A DNA stretch of 64,000 nucleotides from Hippea maritima DSM 10411 (GTDB lineage Bacteria; Campylobacterota_A; Desulfurellia; Desulfurellales; Hippeaceae). The stretch lies in assembly GCF_000194135.1 (NCBI RefSeq), contig NC_015318.1, positions 1,630,431 to 1,694,430 of the forward strand. Reading direction: 5' to 3'. Made by a program: the position numbers and the translations under genes. The notes beneath the pieces were generated by a model. The model searched no databases, was not told where the DNA came from, and worked only from the letters and a program-made list of their open reading frames with translations. Of the stretch, positions 51,621 through 60,019 are shown piece after piece (the stretch's first letter is position 1; each line of letters opens with the position of its first letter).

Positions 51621-51648
51621 TGAATGTCAAATGTTGAGATTTGACCCC
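51621..51648. repeat. Right inverted end of the RAYT element
   Basis: The sequence TGAATGTCAAATGTTGAGAT continues TTGACCCC and is the inverted partner of 50607-50634. Confidence 0.9.
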
Positions 51649-51668
51649 CTATATTCTTTTTTGCCGTA

Positions 51669-51800
51669 TGGGCCAAGATGATGGGTGATGAGATTATGAC
51701 AACAGCTATGCTTGATAGATTACTACACCATGCCCATATTTTTACACTTGATGGTGAATCTTACAGACTATCAAATAGAAAGGAGGTTGGAACCATCTGA
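51669..51800 (+). pseudogene. istB C-terminal remnant of a third IS21-type element
   Basis: The frame WAKMMGDEIMTTAMLDRLL, then HHAHIFTLDGESYRLSNRK, ends at TGA 51798-51800. This is the conserved end of IstB but differs from both other istB genes in the window. Downstream, GGGGATTCTATTTTCC and GGGTGTGAATTCTGTTTTC (51815-51845) look like the right-end binding repeats of that element. The rest is replaced by the RAYT unit on the left. Confidence 0.8.
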
Positions 51801-51945
51801 ATGTGTGGGGATTCTATTTTCCAAAGGGGTGTGAATTCTGTTTTCTGCTAAAGCTACAATAAACTCCCCACCAAAAGGGCTTATAAATTCCCCACCCTTT
51901 TGGTAGCATGCCCTAATCTTTTTAAAAGATGGAGGGTAAATAAAA

Positions 51946-52332
51946 TTGTTGGGGGTTTGTATGTATTACTCGGTAAAAGCACTACTGAGTATTGGGAAAA
52001 ATGTCTCACAGATTGCAAGAGAGCTAAAGATTGACAGGAAAACAGTCAGAAAGATTAAGAAAAAGGTAGAAAACGGAGAGATTAAGACACCCACCATCAA
52101 AAGGAAAAGCATCCTTGATCCATACAAGGATGAAATCATTGAGTATTTAAAAAGTGGTCTCTCCGCTGTTTTAATCCACCAGAAGTTAAAAGAAAAGCAT
52201 AGTCTAAATGTAAGCTATAGCTCTGTGAAACGCTACATCAGGAAGCTAAAGCCAGGTGAGCCCTTCATCCCCTTAATAAGCCCACCTGGCCAAGAAGCCC
52301 AAGTAGATTTCGGCTATGCCGGTTATTTCTAA
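51946..52332 (+). CDS. istA: IS21 transposase IstA, N-terminal part (copy 3)
   Basis: The 128-residue ORF agrees with copy 1 except IIEYL for IMEYL. It ends in QVDFGYAGYF and the same three stop codons. The HTH and first catalytic aspartate are present. The +1-frame remainder follows at 52316 but is incomplete. Confidence 0.85.
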   Translation: MLGVCMYYSVKALLSIGKNVSQIARELKIDRKTVRKIKKKVENGEIKTPTIKRKSILDPYKDEIIEYLKSGLSAVLIHQKLKEKHSLNVSYSSVKRYIRKLKPGEPFIPLISPPGQEAQVDFGYAGYF

Positions 52333-53011
52333 TAATAGCAGAAGAAAAAAGAAAGTAAAGTACTGGATATTCTCAATGGTTTTGTCCTATTCGAGGTACA
52401 GATACTATGAGCTTGTGGATAACCAAAGTATACCGACATTCATAAACTGCCATATCAATGCATTTGAATATTTCTCTGGTGCACCAAAGGCTATAAAGAT
52501 AGACAACCTAAAAAGCGGTGTATTGCATGTTAACTTCTATGAGCCTGAAATTCAGCATGAATATGCAAGGATGCTTGAGTATTACAACTCCTCTGCTGTT
52601 GCCTGTAGGGTGAGAAAACCAAATGAGAAGGGCAAGGTAGAATCCAGCATAAAATACATAAAGAACAACTTTCTAAAAAGCATAAGAGCGGAAGGAATAG
52701 AAGACATAGACACAGTCAAAGAGAAGCTTTTATTCTGGCAGGACAACATCTGTAATGCAAAGCTACACGGCACAACAAGAAAAATACCGAAGGATGAGTT
52801 TCTCAATGTAGAAAAGGAAAAACTCAACAGATTGCCAGATAGAAGATATGAGACCTACGATATTGCAAAAAGAACTGTAAACACCTACTCCCACATCTAT
52901 TACAGGTACAACTACTACTCTGTGCCTGAAAAATACATATCAGAAAAGCTCAATATTAGGTCAAATGGAAAGATAATGGAGATCTATGATTCATCGTTCA
53001 ACCTAATAGCC
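52316..53011 (+). pseudogene. istA: IS21 IstA catalytic part, truncated (copy 3)
   Basis: The frame matches the other copies up to FNLIA and then runs into IS256 sequence, giving a chimeric tail (ETSPNFCVSLIIPN...) that ends at 53158. The DDE glutamate (KGKVESSIKY) is still present, but the C-terminal domain and istB are gone. Confidence 0.9.
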
Positions 53012-54390
53012 GAGACATCCCCTAATTTTTGTGTCTCTCTCATCATACCAAATCCCTCCTCACTCTTCAACTCCCTTCCCAAACTTAGCAACAAACATCT
53101 GATTCAGTTCATATCTTTTAGCCTTAATCAGAGGATTAACATTCCAGGTTTTGTGTAATTTATCTGTTGCAATGAAAAGGGCAACATTTAGGATATCCAT
53201 GGACTGGAAGAACCCTCCTTTCTTTAGCCTTTGTTTTTCAAAGGATGAATGTACAGATTCAACAGTGTTTGTTGAATTGATGTACTTTCTTATTACCTCA
53301 GGGTACTTTAAGAAGGCAAGGAGTTCTTCTTTTCTTGAGTCTAAATATTTGGTGTAGGTCTTGTATTGGTCTTTGAATCTGTCAATTATCTCTGTTTTGA
53401 AAATCTCTATCCCTTTTTCAAAGGTATCACAGGAGTATTTAATCTCCTTGAGCTTTTTGTTCACATATGAGGCATCCTCCTTTTTCATATGCTTGTATAC
53501 GTTTCTTGATGCATGAACTGTGCATTTCTGAATATCCGAGTAAGGAAAGAAGGCTCTTATTGCCTCTGAGATTCCGTTGAAATCATCACAGATGAACATT
53601 AAGACCCTTTTCATTCCCCTGTTGATTAAATCCTGGAATACTTCCATCCAGGTGGATCTGTTCTCACTACCAAAGAATGAGTAATATCCAAGGAGTGTTT
53701 TTTGAGCATTTGTGTCTATCCCTACAACAGTGTAAACGACAGCTCTCTTTACCCTTTTATCCTTTTCATCCTTTACCATACAGTGATAGGCGTCTATGTA
53801 TAGAAAATAGTAGTTTTCCTGAAGTTCTTTGGATTTAAATTCAAGCATCTGTGTCTTTATGTATTCAAATATCTCATCGTATGCTTTTTCACTAAAATCC
53901 AGTCCTCTCAATTTCATCTTGTGCACGATTTCCTGTTTTGAGTCTCCATTGATTAGGAAGGAGAAGATTAAATCCTCAAAGCTTTCATCATACCTTTGAT
54001 ATTTGGGAGGGAGAAGATGAGAGCGGAAGTTTCCGCTCCTTGTTCTTGGGACATCCAAATTCAGTTTACCAAGGCCTGTGTTTAGGCTCCTTTTGTAGGT
54101 TCCATTGCCTTTGTCTTCTGGGTTCTCAAGTAAGTACTCGTATCTTTCCTTACCCATTATCTCAATAAGTAGTCCTTCCATTAGGGTGGCCAGTTTATTC
54201 TTTCCGTATTCATCCAACTCCTTTACTACATCCATATCCATGTTTGAGATTATCTCCTTAAGCATCTTTCTGTTCATCTCTTAAAGCTCCTCCATACTTA
54301 GCCTAATTTCAGAGTTCATTAGAACAGTTCATTAAACCCCACTCCATTTTAGTAGGTTTGTGGGGGAGACACAAAAATATTTTAAGTCCC
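53012..54390 (-). mobile_element. IS256-family element
   Basis: The ends GAGACATCCCCTAATTTTTG and, on the other strand, GGGACTTAAAATATTTTTGT share ATTTTTGTGTCTC and form the inverted repeats of an element of about 1379 bases. It contains one mutator-type transposase. No 8-9 bp target duplication is present: IS21 sequence lies on the left and IS1634-like sequence on the right. An adjacent deletion is the simple explanation. Confidence 0.88.
53060..54277 (-). CDS. IS256-family transposase
   Basis: The 405-residue mutator-type DDE transposase has LYIDAYHCMVKDE, LMFICDDFNGISEAIRAFFP and NSTNTVESVHSSFEKQRLK as the D-D-E positions. It also has the conserved CTVHASRNVYKHM segment. It is full length and apparently intact. 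Confidence 0.93.
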   Translation of the reverse strand: MNRKMLKEIISNMDMDVVKELDEYGKNKLATLMEGLLIEIMGKERYEYLLENPEDKGNGTYKRSLNTGLGKLNLDVPRTRSGNFRSHLLPPKYQRYDESFEDLIFSFLINGDSKQEIVHKMKLRGLDFSEKAYDEIFEYIKTQMLEFKSKELQENYYFLYIDAYHCMVKDEKDKRVKRAVVYTVVGIDTNAQKTLLGYYSFFGSENRSTWMEVFQDLINRGMKRVLMFICDDFNGISEAIRAFFPYSDIQKCTVHASRNVYKHMKKEDASYVNKKLKEIKYSCDTFEKGIEIFKTEIIDRFKDQYKTYTKYLDSRKEELLAFLKYPEVIRKYINSTNTVESVHSSFEKQRLKKGGFFQSMDILNVALFIATDKLHKTWNVNPLIKAKRYELNQMFVAKFGKGVEE

Positions 54391-55957
54391 GCAACTCTAC
54401 CTAACTCCTCTCTTCTTCAAAGACAAACCACTAAAGAGATTATTCGGAAGGGATGTTGACTTCCCTTGGTTCAACGATGATGCACTTGGTAGAACATTAG
54501 ATAAGCTCTTTGAATACGGCGTAAGTGAACTGTATGAAAAGATAGCAAGCAGGGCACTCAAAATACTGAACCTTACACCCTCTACCATACACTTAGACAG
54601 CGCAAGCTTTCATCTTGACGGTAAGTATCCAAACCAAAAGACGAAAGAAGAAAAAGAAAAAGAAAAAGGAAAAGTAAAAGAAAGAAATGGAAAAGAAGAA
54701 AAGGGAAATAACAGTGAAGGAAAATGGGGAAAAGGAGGAAAAGAAGAAGAGTATGAGCCAACCCCAGTCTTTATCACCCAGGGATACAGCAGAGACCACC
54801 ATCCAGAGCTCAATCAGGTGGTTTTAAATCTTATAGTAGAACACAAAGCAGGCATTCCCATATGGATGAAGCCTGCAGATGGTAATCAAGTAGATACACA
54901 GGCATTTGCCAATATAGTAAAGGAGCATATTAACTCTTTAAAGAATGCTAATAATACAAAGACAAAGGTGATAGCCGATGCAGCCCTCTTTAGTTCTAAA
55001 ACAATGGAAGAGTTTAAGAAAAACAACATGCTTTTCATCTCAAGGGTTCCATCGAAACTAAAACAGGCAAAAGAGATACTCAAAAACCACAATGAAGAGG
55101 AATTTATTCAGCTTGATGAGAACTATCAGGCTATCCAGTACACAGTAGATTATGAAGGAATGAAACAACAGTGGGTTTTATACAAAAGCAGTTATGCTAA
55201 ATCAAGAGGGGACAAAACGATAAAGAAAGAGTATCAAGAAAAAGAAAAACAGGAAACAAAACTCATTGAGAAATTACAAAAGAGAGCATTTTTCTGTGAA
55301 GCTGATGCAAGAAAAGCATTTGAAGAAAAAACAAAGAAGTTAGAATGCATAATGATATCAGAGGCTAAACTCATATCAAAGCCCAAATACAAAACAAGAG
55401 GACGACCAAAACCAAATGCTAAACCAGACCACTATGAATACTACTGGATTATAGAGACCAAGCCAAATGAAGAATACCTAAAACAAAAACAGAACCAAAA
55501 GAGTGGCCTTTTTATCCTTGCAACCAATGATATGACACTGTCTGCCAAGGAACTGCTTGATGAGTATAAATCTCAACAGAGAATAGAAAGGGGCTTTAGG
55601 TTCTTAAAATCACCAGAGTTTTTAAGCGATGCCATGTTTCTAAAGAACCCAAAACGCATTGAAGCAATGCTTATGATAATGACACTCTCTTTGCTTGTCT
55701 ATTCTGCCTTGGAATACAGAATAAGAAGTGAGCTTAAAAATCAAAACAAATCCTTTCCCAATCAACTTGGCAAACCCATTCAGAATCCCACTGCAAGATG
55801 GGTGTTTGAGAACTTCTTTGCTATACATCTACTCTTACTTAATGGGCAAGAGCAGATTGTTGGGTTGGAAAACAAGCATAGGCTGATATTGGAACTATTG
55901 GGTAGTAATTATATGGGGTTTTATGGTATAAATGGAGAAAGAGGTGCGGAATGAGGG
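54391..55957 (+). mobile_element. IS1634-like element, copy with 5' truncation
   Basis: This matches the intact copy from 9641 to 11207 without indels, ending GGTGCGGAATGAGGG. The first ~320 bases, including the left end, are missing at the IS256 boundary. The bases after its right end (ATAATCTTAAT) have no duplicate that I can see, as expected. Confidence 0.92.
54392..55954 (+). pseudogene. IS1634-like transposase lacking 62 N-terminal residues
   Basis: The open frame runs from residue Q63 to the normal stop, so all three catalytic positions (LHLDSASFHLDG, VIADAALFS, QQRIERGFRF) are retained. An internal GTG at 54818 could start a shorter protein. N-terminal truncation removes likely end-binding sequence. 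Compared with the intact copy it has NQVDTQ for NKIDTQ. Confidence 0.9.
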
Positions 55958-56028
55958 ATAATCTTAATAACTATCAATTACCATTAATAACATTCACTCT
56001 AAATCAAAATTTTTTTAAAATTAGTATT

Positions 56029-56571
56029 CTATTTTTTCTTTTTTATAGTATGTTTAAATTTTAATACTGCAAAATTAAGTTCAATAGTCGTTTCAGTTTC
56101 ATTTGTTTGTAATTCATCATCTATAATTTCAGATATAATTTCTCCAGATTTCTTAACAAGTTCTCTCTGTTTTTGCTTGTCTGTTATTGTAGAAAGAGCT
56201 TTTATATTTCTGGTTAAGTTTCTTATTTTGGTAAAAGTTTCAATTATGGCAATTGTAGCTTCTGTCGCTCTTTTGCTTTTTAAAATAGTTGCAAGCATAT
56301 AAAGCCCTTTTTCGGTAAAAGCTTTAGGGACATAAGGGGAAAACTTCAATTGAAAAAGGTGGTCGAAATTTTCGACCACATACTTCTTTTCTTCTTCCGT
56401 AAGTTCTATAATATATCCTTTAGGAAATTTTTCGGGATTATTTTTTACAGCTTCGTTAACTCTCTTAGTCTCTACTCCATAAATTTTAGCAACATCGCTA
56501 TCAAGTAAGACCTTCTGCCCTCTAATTTCAATAATTAAATCTTCAAATTCTTCCATTTTGATAATTTTCAT
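56029..56571 (-). CDS. ORF6N/KilA-N-like domain protein
   Basis: The 180-residue protein starts MKIIKMEEFEDLIIEIRGQKVLLDSDVAKIYGVETKRVNEAVKNNPEKFP (an ORF6N domain, about residues 12-90), a DNA-binding module common in phages and mobile elements. AFTEKGLYMLATILKSKRA follows, as in many chromosomal ORF6N proteins. The C-terminal helical part ends in lysines. I use the ATG at 56571 with GGAGA upstream. The gene stands alone between an IS and the cysN region; its function is unknown. Confidence 0.8.
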   Translation of the reverse strand: MKIIKMEEFEDLIIEIRGQKVLLDSDVAKIYGVETKRVNEAVKNNPEKFPKGYIIELTEEEKKYVVENFDHLFQLKFSPYVPKAFTEKGLYMLATILKSKRATEATIAIIETFTKIRNLTRNIKALSTITDKQKQRELVKKSGEIISEIIDDELQTNETETTIELNFAVLKFKHTIKKKK

Positions 56572-56680
56572 AATCTGTCTCCAGTATCTTTGTAAGCTGT
56601 ATACAACTATCAACTAACCTGTAAGTAACCATAACTAACAACAAATAAACCCAATAACTTTGAATTACAATAAATTACCC

Positions 56681-56715
56681 TTCACTGTTCACCATTCACA
56701 GTTCACCATTCACTG
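56681..56715. repeat. Heptanucleotide repeat at the end of cysN
   Basis: Five units TTCACTG TTCACCA TTCACAG TTCACCA TTCACTG cover the cysN stop codon and its last codons. Confidence 0.9.
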
Positions 56716-57237
56716 CCATCAATCTCCTCTATCGCTTTACATTCCCATTCTGGAAAATGCTCACGTATGAATTTGTTCAAAGCTATTTCTGCTTCTGTGT
56801 ATACTCTCTTTTTCTTTCTTTTTGTTGCTTCCCCTACAATCATTCCAGCTGCAGATGTAAAATTAGTTATCTTATCCACAAGTATAAATGCACCAGTCGT
56901 CCTATTCTCTTCATACAAATCAAAAGCAATTTTTTCAGCCAAATCAATTTGGACTCTTGCTATGTCATTTAATTCTAAAGTATTTGCTTCAACCTTTTCC
57001 CATGTATTTACATCTTTTTTAAATAAAATTCTACTCACAACAGCATTAGTTTCTTTTGCATATATTTTCAAAATATATTCTCTATTTTTTAATGGTTCCT
57101 CATCCATCCATACTAAAAATGCTTCAAAACTATCATTAAATATAGGCTGCTTTTCACCCTTTTTAACTATTAAATCTCCTCGGCTGATGTCAAGCTCGTC
57201 CTCTGTTTGGAGAGTGATAGACATTGGAGAATATGCT

Positions 57238-57265
57238 AATTTTGAATTTTGAATTTTGAATTTTG
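57238..57265. repeat. Heptanucleotide repeat inside cysN (AATTTTG)4
   Basis: Four perfect units that encode part of the linker before domain III. Confidence 0.92.
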
Positions 57266-57283
57266 GATTATTGTTTTCGGAGG

Positions 57284-57311
57284 GTGTTGGGTGTTGGGTG
57301 TTGGGTGTTGG
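57284..57311. repeat. Heptanucleotide repeat inside cysN (GTGTTGG)4
   Basis: Four perfect units encoding the Asn/Pro/Thr-rich linker. Confidence 0.92.
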
Positions 57312-57319
57312 GTTGTTTT

Positions 57320-57366
57320 CACTTACACTTACACCTCCACTTCCACCTTCACCTACACACACACAC
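57320..57366. repeat. Hexamer repeat and (AC)6 microsatellite inside cysN
   Basis: Six CACNTN hexamers (57320-57355) run into a (AC)6 dinucleotide tract (57355-57366). The reading frame of cysN changes at the dinucleotide tract. Confidence 0.85.
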
Positions 57367-57529
57367 TTTCACGATATTCCGGTGGGACGATAGCTCTAAC
57401 TTTTGTTATCATGCGGGATGGGAAGATAACGATTTCATCACCAACCTTTATTTCTCCACTTGCAATGGTTCCGCAATAACCTCTGAAATCAAGATGAGGA
57501 CGATTGATATACTGTACAGGATATCTGAA

Positions 57530-57557
57530 ATTTTGGATTTTGGATTTTGGATTTTGG
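57530..57557. repeat. Heptanucleotide repeat inside cysN (ATTTTGG)4
   Basis: Four perfect units encode an insert between the GTPase domain and domain II. Confidence 0.92.
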
Positions 57558-58260
57558 ATTTCTATTGTATCTAAATACTCAAGTAAAGTTTTCCCGGTAT
57601 ACCAGGGCATTTTTTGAGATTTTTTAGCAACATTATCGCCCTTTAATGCACTTATTGGAATAAAATATAATTCAGCATTAAAATTTTTGTATGGTAGCGA
57701 ATATCTCAATTGTTCAAACATTATCTTATAATCATTTACTATTTTATTATAAACATCCTCAGAATAATCTACTAAATCCATCTTATTAATTGCCACAACG
57801 ATATTTTTAATACCCATTAACGTTACAATAAATGAATGTCTTCTTGTCTGTGTTAAAACTCCATTTCTTGCATCTATTAAAATAATCGCGAGTTCGGCAT
57901 TAGAAGCTCCAGTGGCCATATTTCTCGTATATTGTTCATGGCCGGGGGTATCTGCAATAATGAACTTCCTCTTTTCTGTCAAAAAATACCTGTAAGCTAC
58001 ATCAATGGTTATCCCCTGCTCCCTTTCTGCCTGAAGACCATCAACTAACAAAGAAAAATCTATCTCATCTTCTGTCCGCTTGTATTTTGCCTCTGCCTTC
58101 AAAGCCATAAGATGGTCTTCAAAAACCATCTTAGTTTCATAAAGAAGACGGCCTATAAGCGTACTTTTCCCATCGTCAACACTACCGCAGGTGATGAAAC
58201 GGAGAAGCTCCTTGTCTTCATGCTGTTTCAAATATCCTAAAATATCAGATTCTATTAAAG

Positions 58261-58338
58261 ATTTTGGATTTTGGATTTTGGATTTTGGATTAACTTCTGA
58301 CTGCAATTTTGAATTTTGGATGTTAGATTTTGGATTAT
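58261..58338. repeat. Heptanucleotide repeats at the 5' end of cysN
   Basis: Four ATTTTGG units (58261-58288) and, after a gap, a degenerate set (58304-58338: AATTTTG AATTTTG GATGTTAG ATTTTGG ATTATTC) encode the extra N-terminus of CysN, next to the four-helix-bundle gene stop. Confidence 0.88.
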
Positions 58339-58701
58339 TCACTTCTGTTCTCCATTAATGTTTTTAATTATTTTTGTTAAAATATTAATAATTGAATTTA
58401 TTTCTCTAAACAATAAATCTTTGCTTGAATAGTTTTCAATATAACCTGAATCATTTAAAAGTCTTAACCAATAAAATGTTTCTCTTGCTTCTTTACTTGC
58501 AATACTTAACTTAGATAAAAAATCTTTTTTTGATTGAGCAGCTTGAGCCTCTTTAACATTTGCTCCTATTGATGTCCCGCTTCTTAAAATCTGTTTTGAT
58601 AATACAAATTCCTTCTTTTCAAAGTTTAAAAATTTATATAGTTCTATAATTTTTAATGCGAAATTATAAGTTTTTTCTTTAATTAAATTCTCTTCTTTCA
58701 C
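58339..58701 (-). CDS. Four helix bundle protein (S23/IVS type, TIGR02436-like)
   Basis: The 120-residue protein is a paralogue of the one at 47385: [64 protein letters not shown]. It is inserted between cysD and cysN, normally neighbours. Its stop overlaps the cysN start by 4 bases. A ten-unit heptamer tract (58707-58776) precedes it and heptamers in cysN follow it. No ribosomal RNA or retroelement is nearby. The role is unknown. Confidence 0.88.
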   Translation of the reverse strand: MKEENLIKEKTYNFALKIIELYKFLNFEKKEFVLSKQILRSGTSIGANVKEAQAAQSKKDFLSKLSIASKEARETFYWLRLLNDSGYIENYSSKDLLFREINSIINILTKIIKNINGEQK

Positions 58702-58706
58702 TTTTT

Positions 58707-58776
58707 AATCCAAAATCTATAATCCAAAATTCATAATTCATCATATATAATTCATCATTCAAAATTCAAAATCCAA
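58707..58776. repeat. Ten-unit degenerate heptanucleotide repeat
   Basis: The tract reads AATCCAA AATCTAT AATCCAA AATTCAT AATTCAT CATATAT AATTCAT CATTCAA AATTCAA AATCCAA with strict 7-base register. It fills the space between cysD and the four-helix-bundle gene. Confidence 0.9.
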
Positions 58777-58782
58777 AATTTT

Positions 58783-59709
58783 TTAAAAATAGCCTTCTAT
58801 TTTTTTCCGTTCCATGCTTCCCACTTGATCGAAGTCGATGAGTCTTCCCTGACGTTCTGAGTATTTTGTAAGGAGCATCTCCTGTATAATTTCCGGCAAA
58901 GTAGTAGCTTTTGATTCTACCGCCCCGGTAAGCGGATAACAACCCAATGTCCTAAATCTCACCCATTTCATCTGTGCTTTTTTTCTTAATTCTTCTGGCA
59001 TTCTATCATCATCTACTAAAATCAACGCACCTTCATATTCTACAACAGGTCTTTCCTTCGCAAAGTATAAAGGAACTACAGGAATATTCTCCAAATATAT
59101 GTAAAGCCACACATCAAGCTCTGTCCAATTTGACAATGGAAATACCCGTATGCTCTCACCTTTGTTTTTCCTTAAATTATATACATTCCAGAGCTCTGGT
59201 CTTTGATTTTTTGGATCCCATCTGTGATTTTTATCTCTAAAAGAGAATACCCTTTCTTTAGCTCTTGATTTTTCTTCATCCCTTCTTGCCCCGCCAAAAA
59301 TCACATCAAATTTATACTTATTCAAAGCCTTTTTTAAAGCTTCTGTTTTCATAATATCTGTATGAACTTTACTTCCATGTGTAAACGGATTTATCCCCCT
59401 TTGAACCCCCTCCTCATTAACATACACTATTAATTCTAATCCCAACTCTTTTGCTCTCTTATCTCTAAACTCAATCATATCTCTGAATTTCCAGGTGGTA
59501 TCCACATGCATAATTGGAAAAGGTGGCTTTGCAGGATAAAATGCCTTCATAGCCAAATGTAACATCACTGAAGAATCTTTCCCTATTGAATAGAGCATTA
59601 CAGGGTTTTCTGCCTCTGCAACCGCTTCGCGGATGATGTGGATGCTTTCGTATTCTAAGAGTTTTAGATGGGTTAATATGTGTTGGGTGTTGGTGTTATT
59701 TTTTTTCAT
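58783..59709 (-). CDS. cysD: Sulfate adenylyltransferase subunit 2
   Basis: CysD adenylates sulfate to APS. The 308-residue protein has the PP-loop [40 protein letters not shown] and [32 protein letters not shown]. The core is full length. The first residues ([10 protein letters not shown]) come from an A8 run and degenerate heptamers, so the native start may have been the later [12 protein letters not shown] region. It overlaps a four-helix-bundle remnant upstream by 37 bases. No ribosome binding site is obvious. Confidence 0.95.
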   Translation of the reverse strand: MKKNNTNTQHILTHLKLLEYESIHIIREAVAEAENPVMLYSIGKDSSVMLHLAMKAFYPAKPPFPIMHVDTTWKFRDMIEFRDKRAKELGLELIVYVNEEGVQRGINPFTHGSKVHTDIMKTEALKKALNKYKFDVIFGGARRDEEKSRAKERVFSFRDKNHRWDPKNQRPELWNVYNLRKNKGESIRVFPLSNWTELDVWLYIYLENIPVVPLYFAKERPVVEYEGALILVDDDRMPEELRKKAQMKWVRFRTLGCYPLTGAVESKATTLPEIIQEMLLTKYSERQGRLIDFDQVGSMERKKIEGYF

Positions 59710-59802
59710 TGTCCATCCTATGTTTTATTAATGATTTTATCATTTTTGAAAGCCTTTCTAATTCATCAATTATAGGTTTAATCTCTTTATCTGACAAATA
59801 AC
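59673..59802 (-). pseudogene. Third four-helix-bundle gene, C-terminal remnant
   Basis: The frame [35 protein letters not shown] matches the usual C-terminal helix of TIGR02436-like proteins. It then runs into heptamer sequence (ITPTPNTY) and stops inside the cysD 5' end. The N-terminal three helices are missing because an IS1634-like end lies at 59803. The cys locus therefore had a four-helix-bundle gene before cysD as well as after it. Confidence 0.7.
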
Positions 59803-59873
59803 CCCTCATTCCGCACCTCTTTCTCCATTTATACCATAAAACCCCATATAATTACTACCCAATAGTTCCAATA
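59803..59873 (-). mobile_element. IS1634-like right-end remnant
   Basis: The 71 bases match the last 71 bases of the element at 9321-11207, from CCCTCATTCCGCACC inward. They end where homology stops at about 59873. Both neighbours are truncated genes, so a larger deletion event is likely. Confidence 0.88.
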
Positions 59874-60019
59874 ATACTATAGAGAAAAATAATACCTATA
59901 ATTACATCATAAAAATTTAATTTAAAAGTTAAATTTGTCCAACTTCCACCTGCAATAGCAGAGAAAAATATAAGTTTTGTTTTCAAAATATCGACTTTAA
60001 TTTTGACTTTTTCATTCAT
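59874..60019 (-). pseudogene. Truncated small membrane protein
   Basis: From ATG 60019 the frame reads MNEKVKIKVDILKTKLIFFSAIAGGSWTN, then LTFKLNFYDVIIGIIFLYSI, with two hydrophobic stretches, and then enters the IS1634-like remnant. AGAAGGA precedes the start. Small two-helix proteins of this style are common and uncharacterised. The rest was lost at the IS boundary. Confidence 0.45.

Larger units (their letters stand above)
50607..51648 (-). mobile_element. RAYT-type unit with near-perfect inverted ends
   Basis: The transposase gene is enclosed by 28-base inverted repeats (50607-50634 and 51621-51648). The unit sits exactly between the ugd remnant and an istB remnant, so it coincides with a junction of two unrelated truncated genes. 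RAYT proteins are known to associate with palindromic REP repeats, but large inverted ends enclosing the gene are less usual. Confidence 0.75.
51846..53011 (+). mobile_element. IS21-family element, copy 3 (truncated by IS256)
   Basis: This matches copies 1 and 2 from TGCTAAAGC through AACCTAATAGCC in istA and then stops. An IS256-family element begins at 53012. The right half, including istB, is lost. Confidence 0.93.
56703..57362 (-). pseudogene. cysN: CysN C-terminal part (domain III), out of frame with the N-terminal part
   Basis: Residues from SPMSITLQTEDELDISRGDLI onward form the last beta-barrel domain of sulfate adenylyltransferase subunit 1 (VVSRILFKKDVNTWEK, LELNDIARVQIDLAEKIAFD, NRTTGAFILVDKITNFTSAAGMI). 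It is preceded by a repeat-encoded linker (NNPTPNTQHPTPSENNNPK, then FKIQNSKLAY) made of two heptamer tracts and a hexamer tract. The frame is -1 relative to the upstream piece; they meet at (GT)6. Loss of one GT would fuse them. The GTG at 57362 is only a formal start. It may be read as a separate protein from ATG 57224, but this is doubtful. Confidence 0.85.
57353..58342 (-). pseudogene. cysN: CysN N-terminal part (GTPase and domain II)
   Basis: CysN is the GTPase that drives CysD in APS formation from sulfate and ATP. It shows [19 protein letters not shown] (P-loop), [19 protein letters not shown], and [12 protein letters not shown], then domain II ([22 protein letters not shown]). The frame ends after [12 protein letters not shown] at the (GT)6 tract, while the normal protein continues with domain III. 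Heptamers also encode an extra N-terminus ([20 protein letters not shown]) and an internal insert ([11 protein letters not shown]) near residue 265. With 5 or 8 GT units the pieces would be one protein of about 545 residues. Confidence 0.88.

Noticed and set aside
53012-53158. C-terminal tail of the copy 3 IstA ORF as real protein
   Set aside because: It is antisense IS256 sequence read through by chance after truncation.
56681-58776. Tandem repeats as a possible CRISPR array
   Set aside because: The units are 7 bases without spacers, lie inside or against genes, and vary from tract to tract. No cas gene is present.
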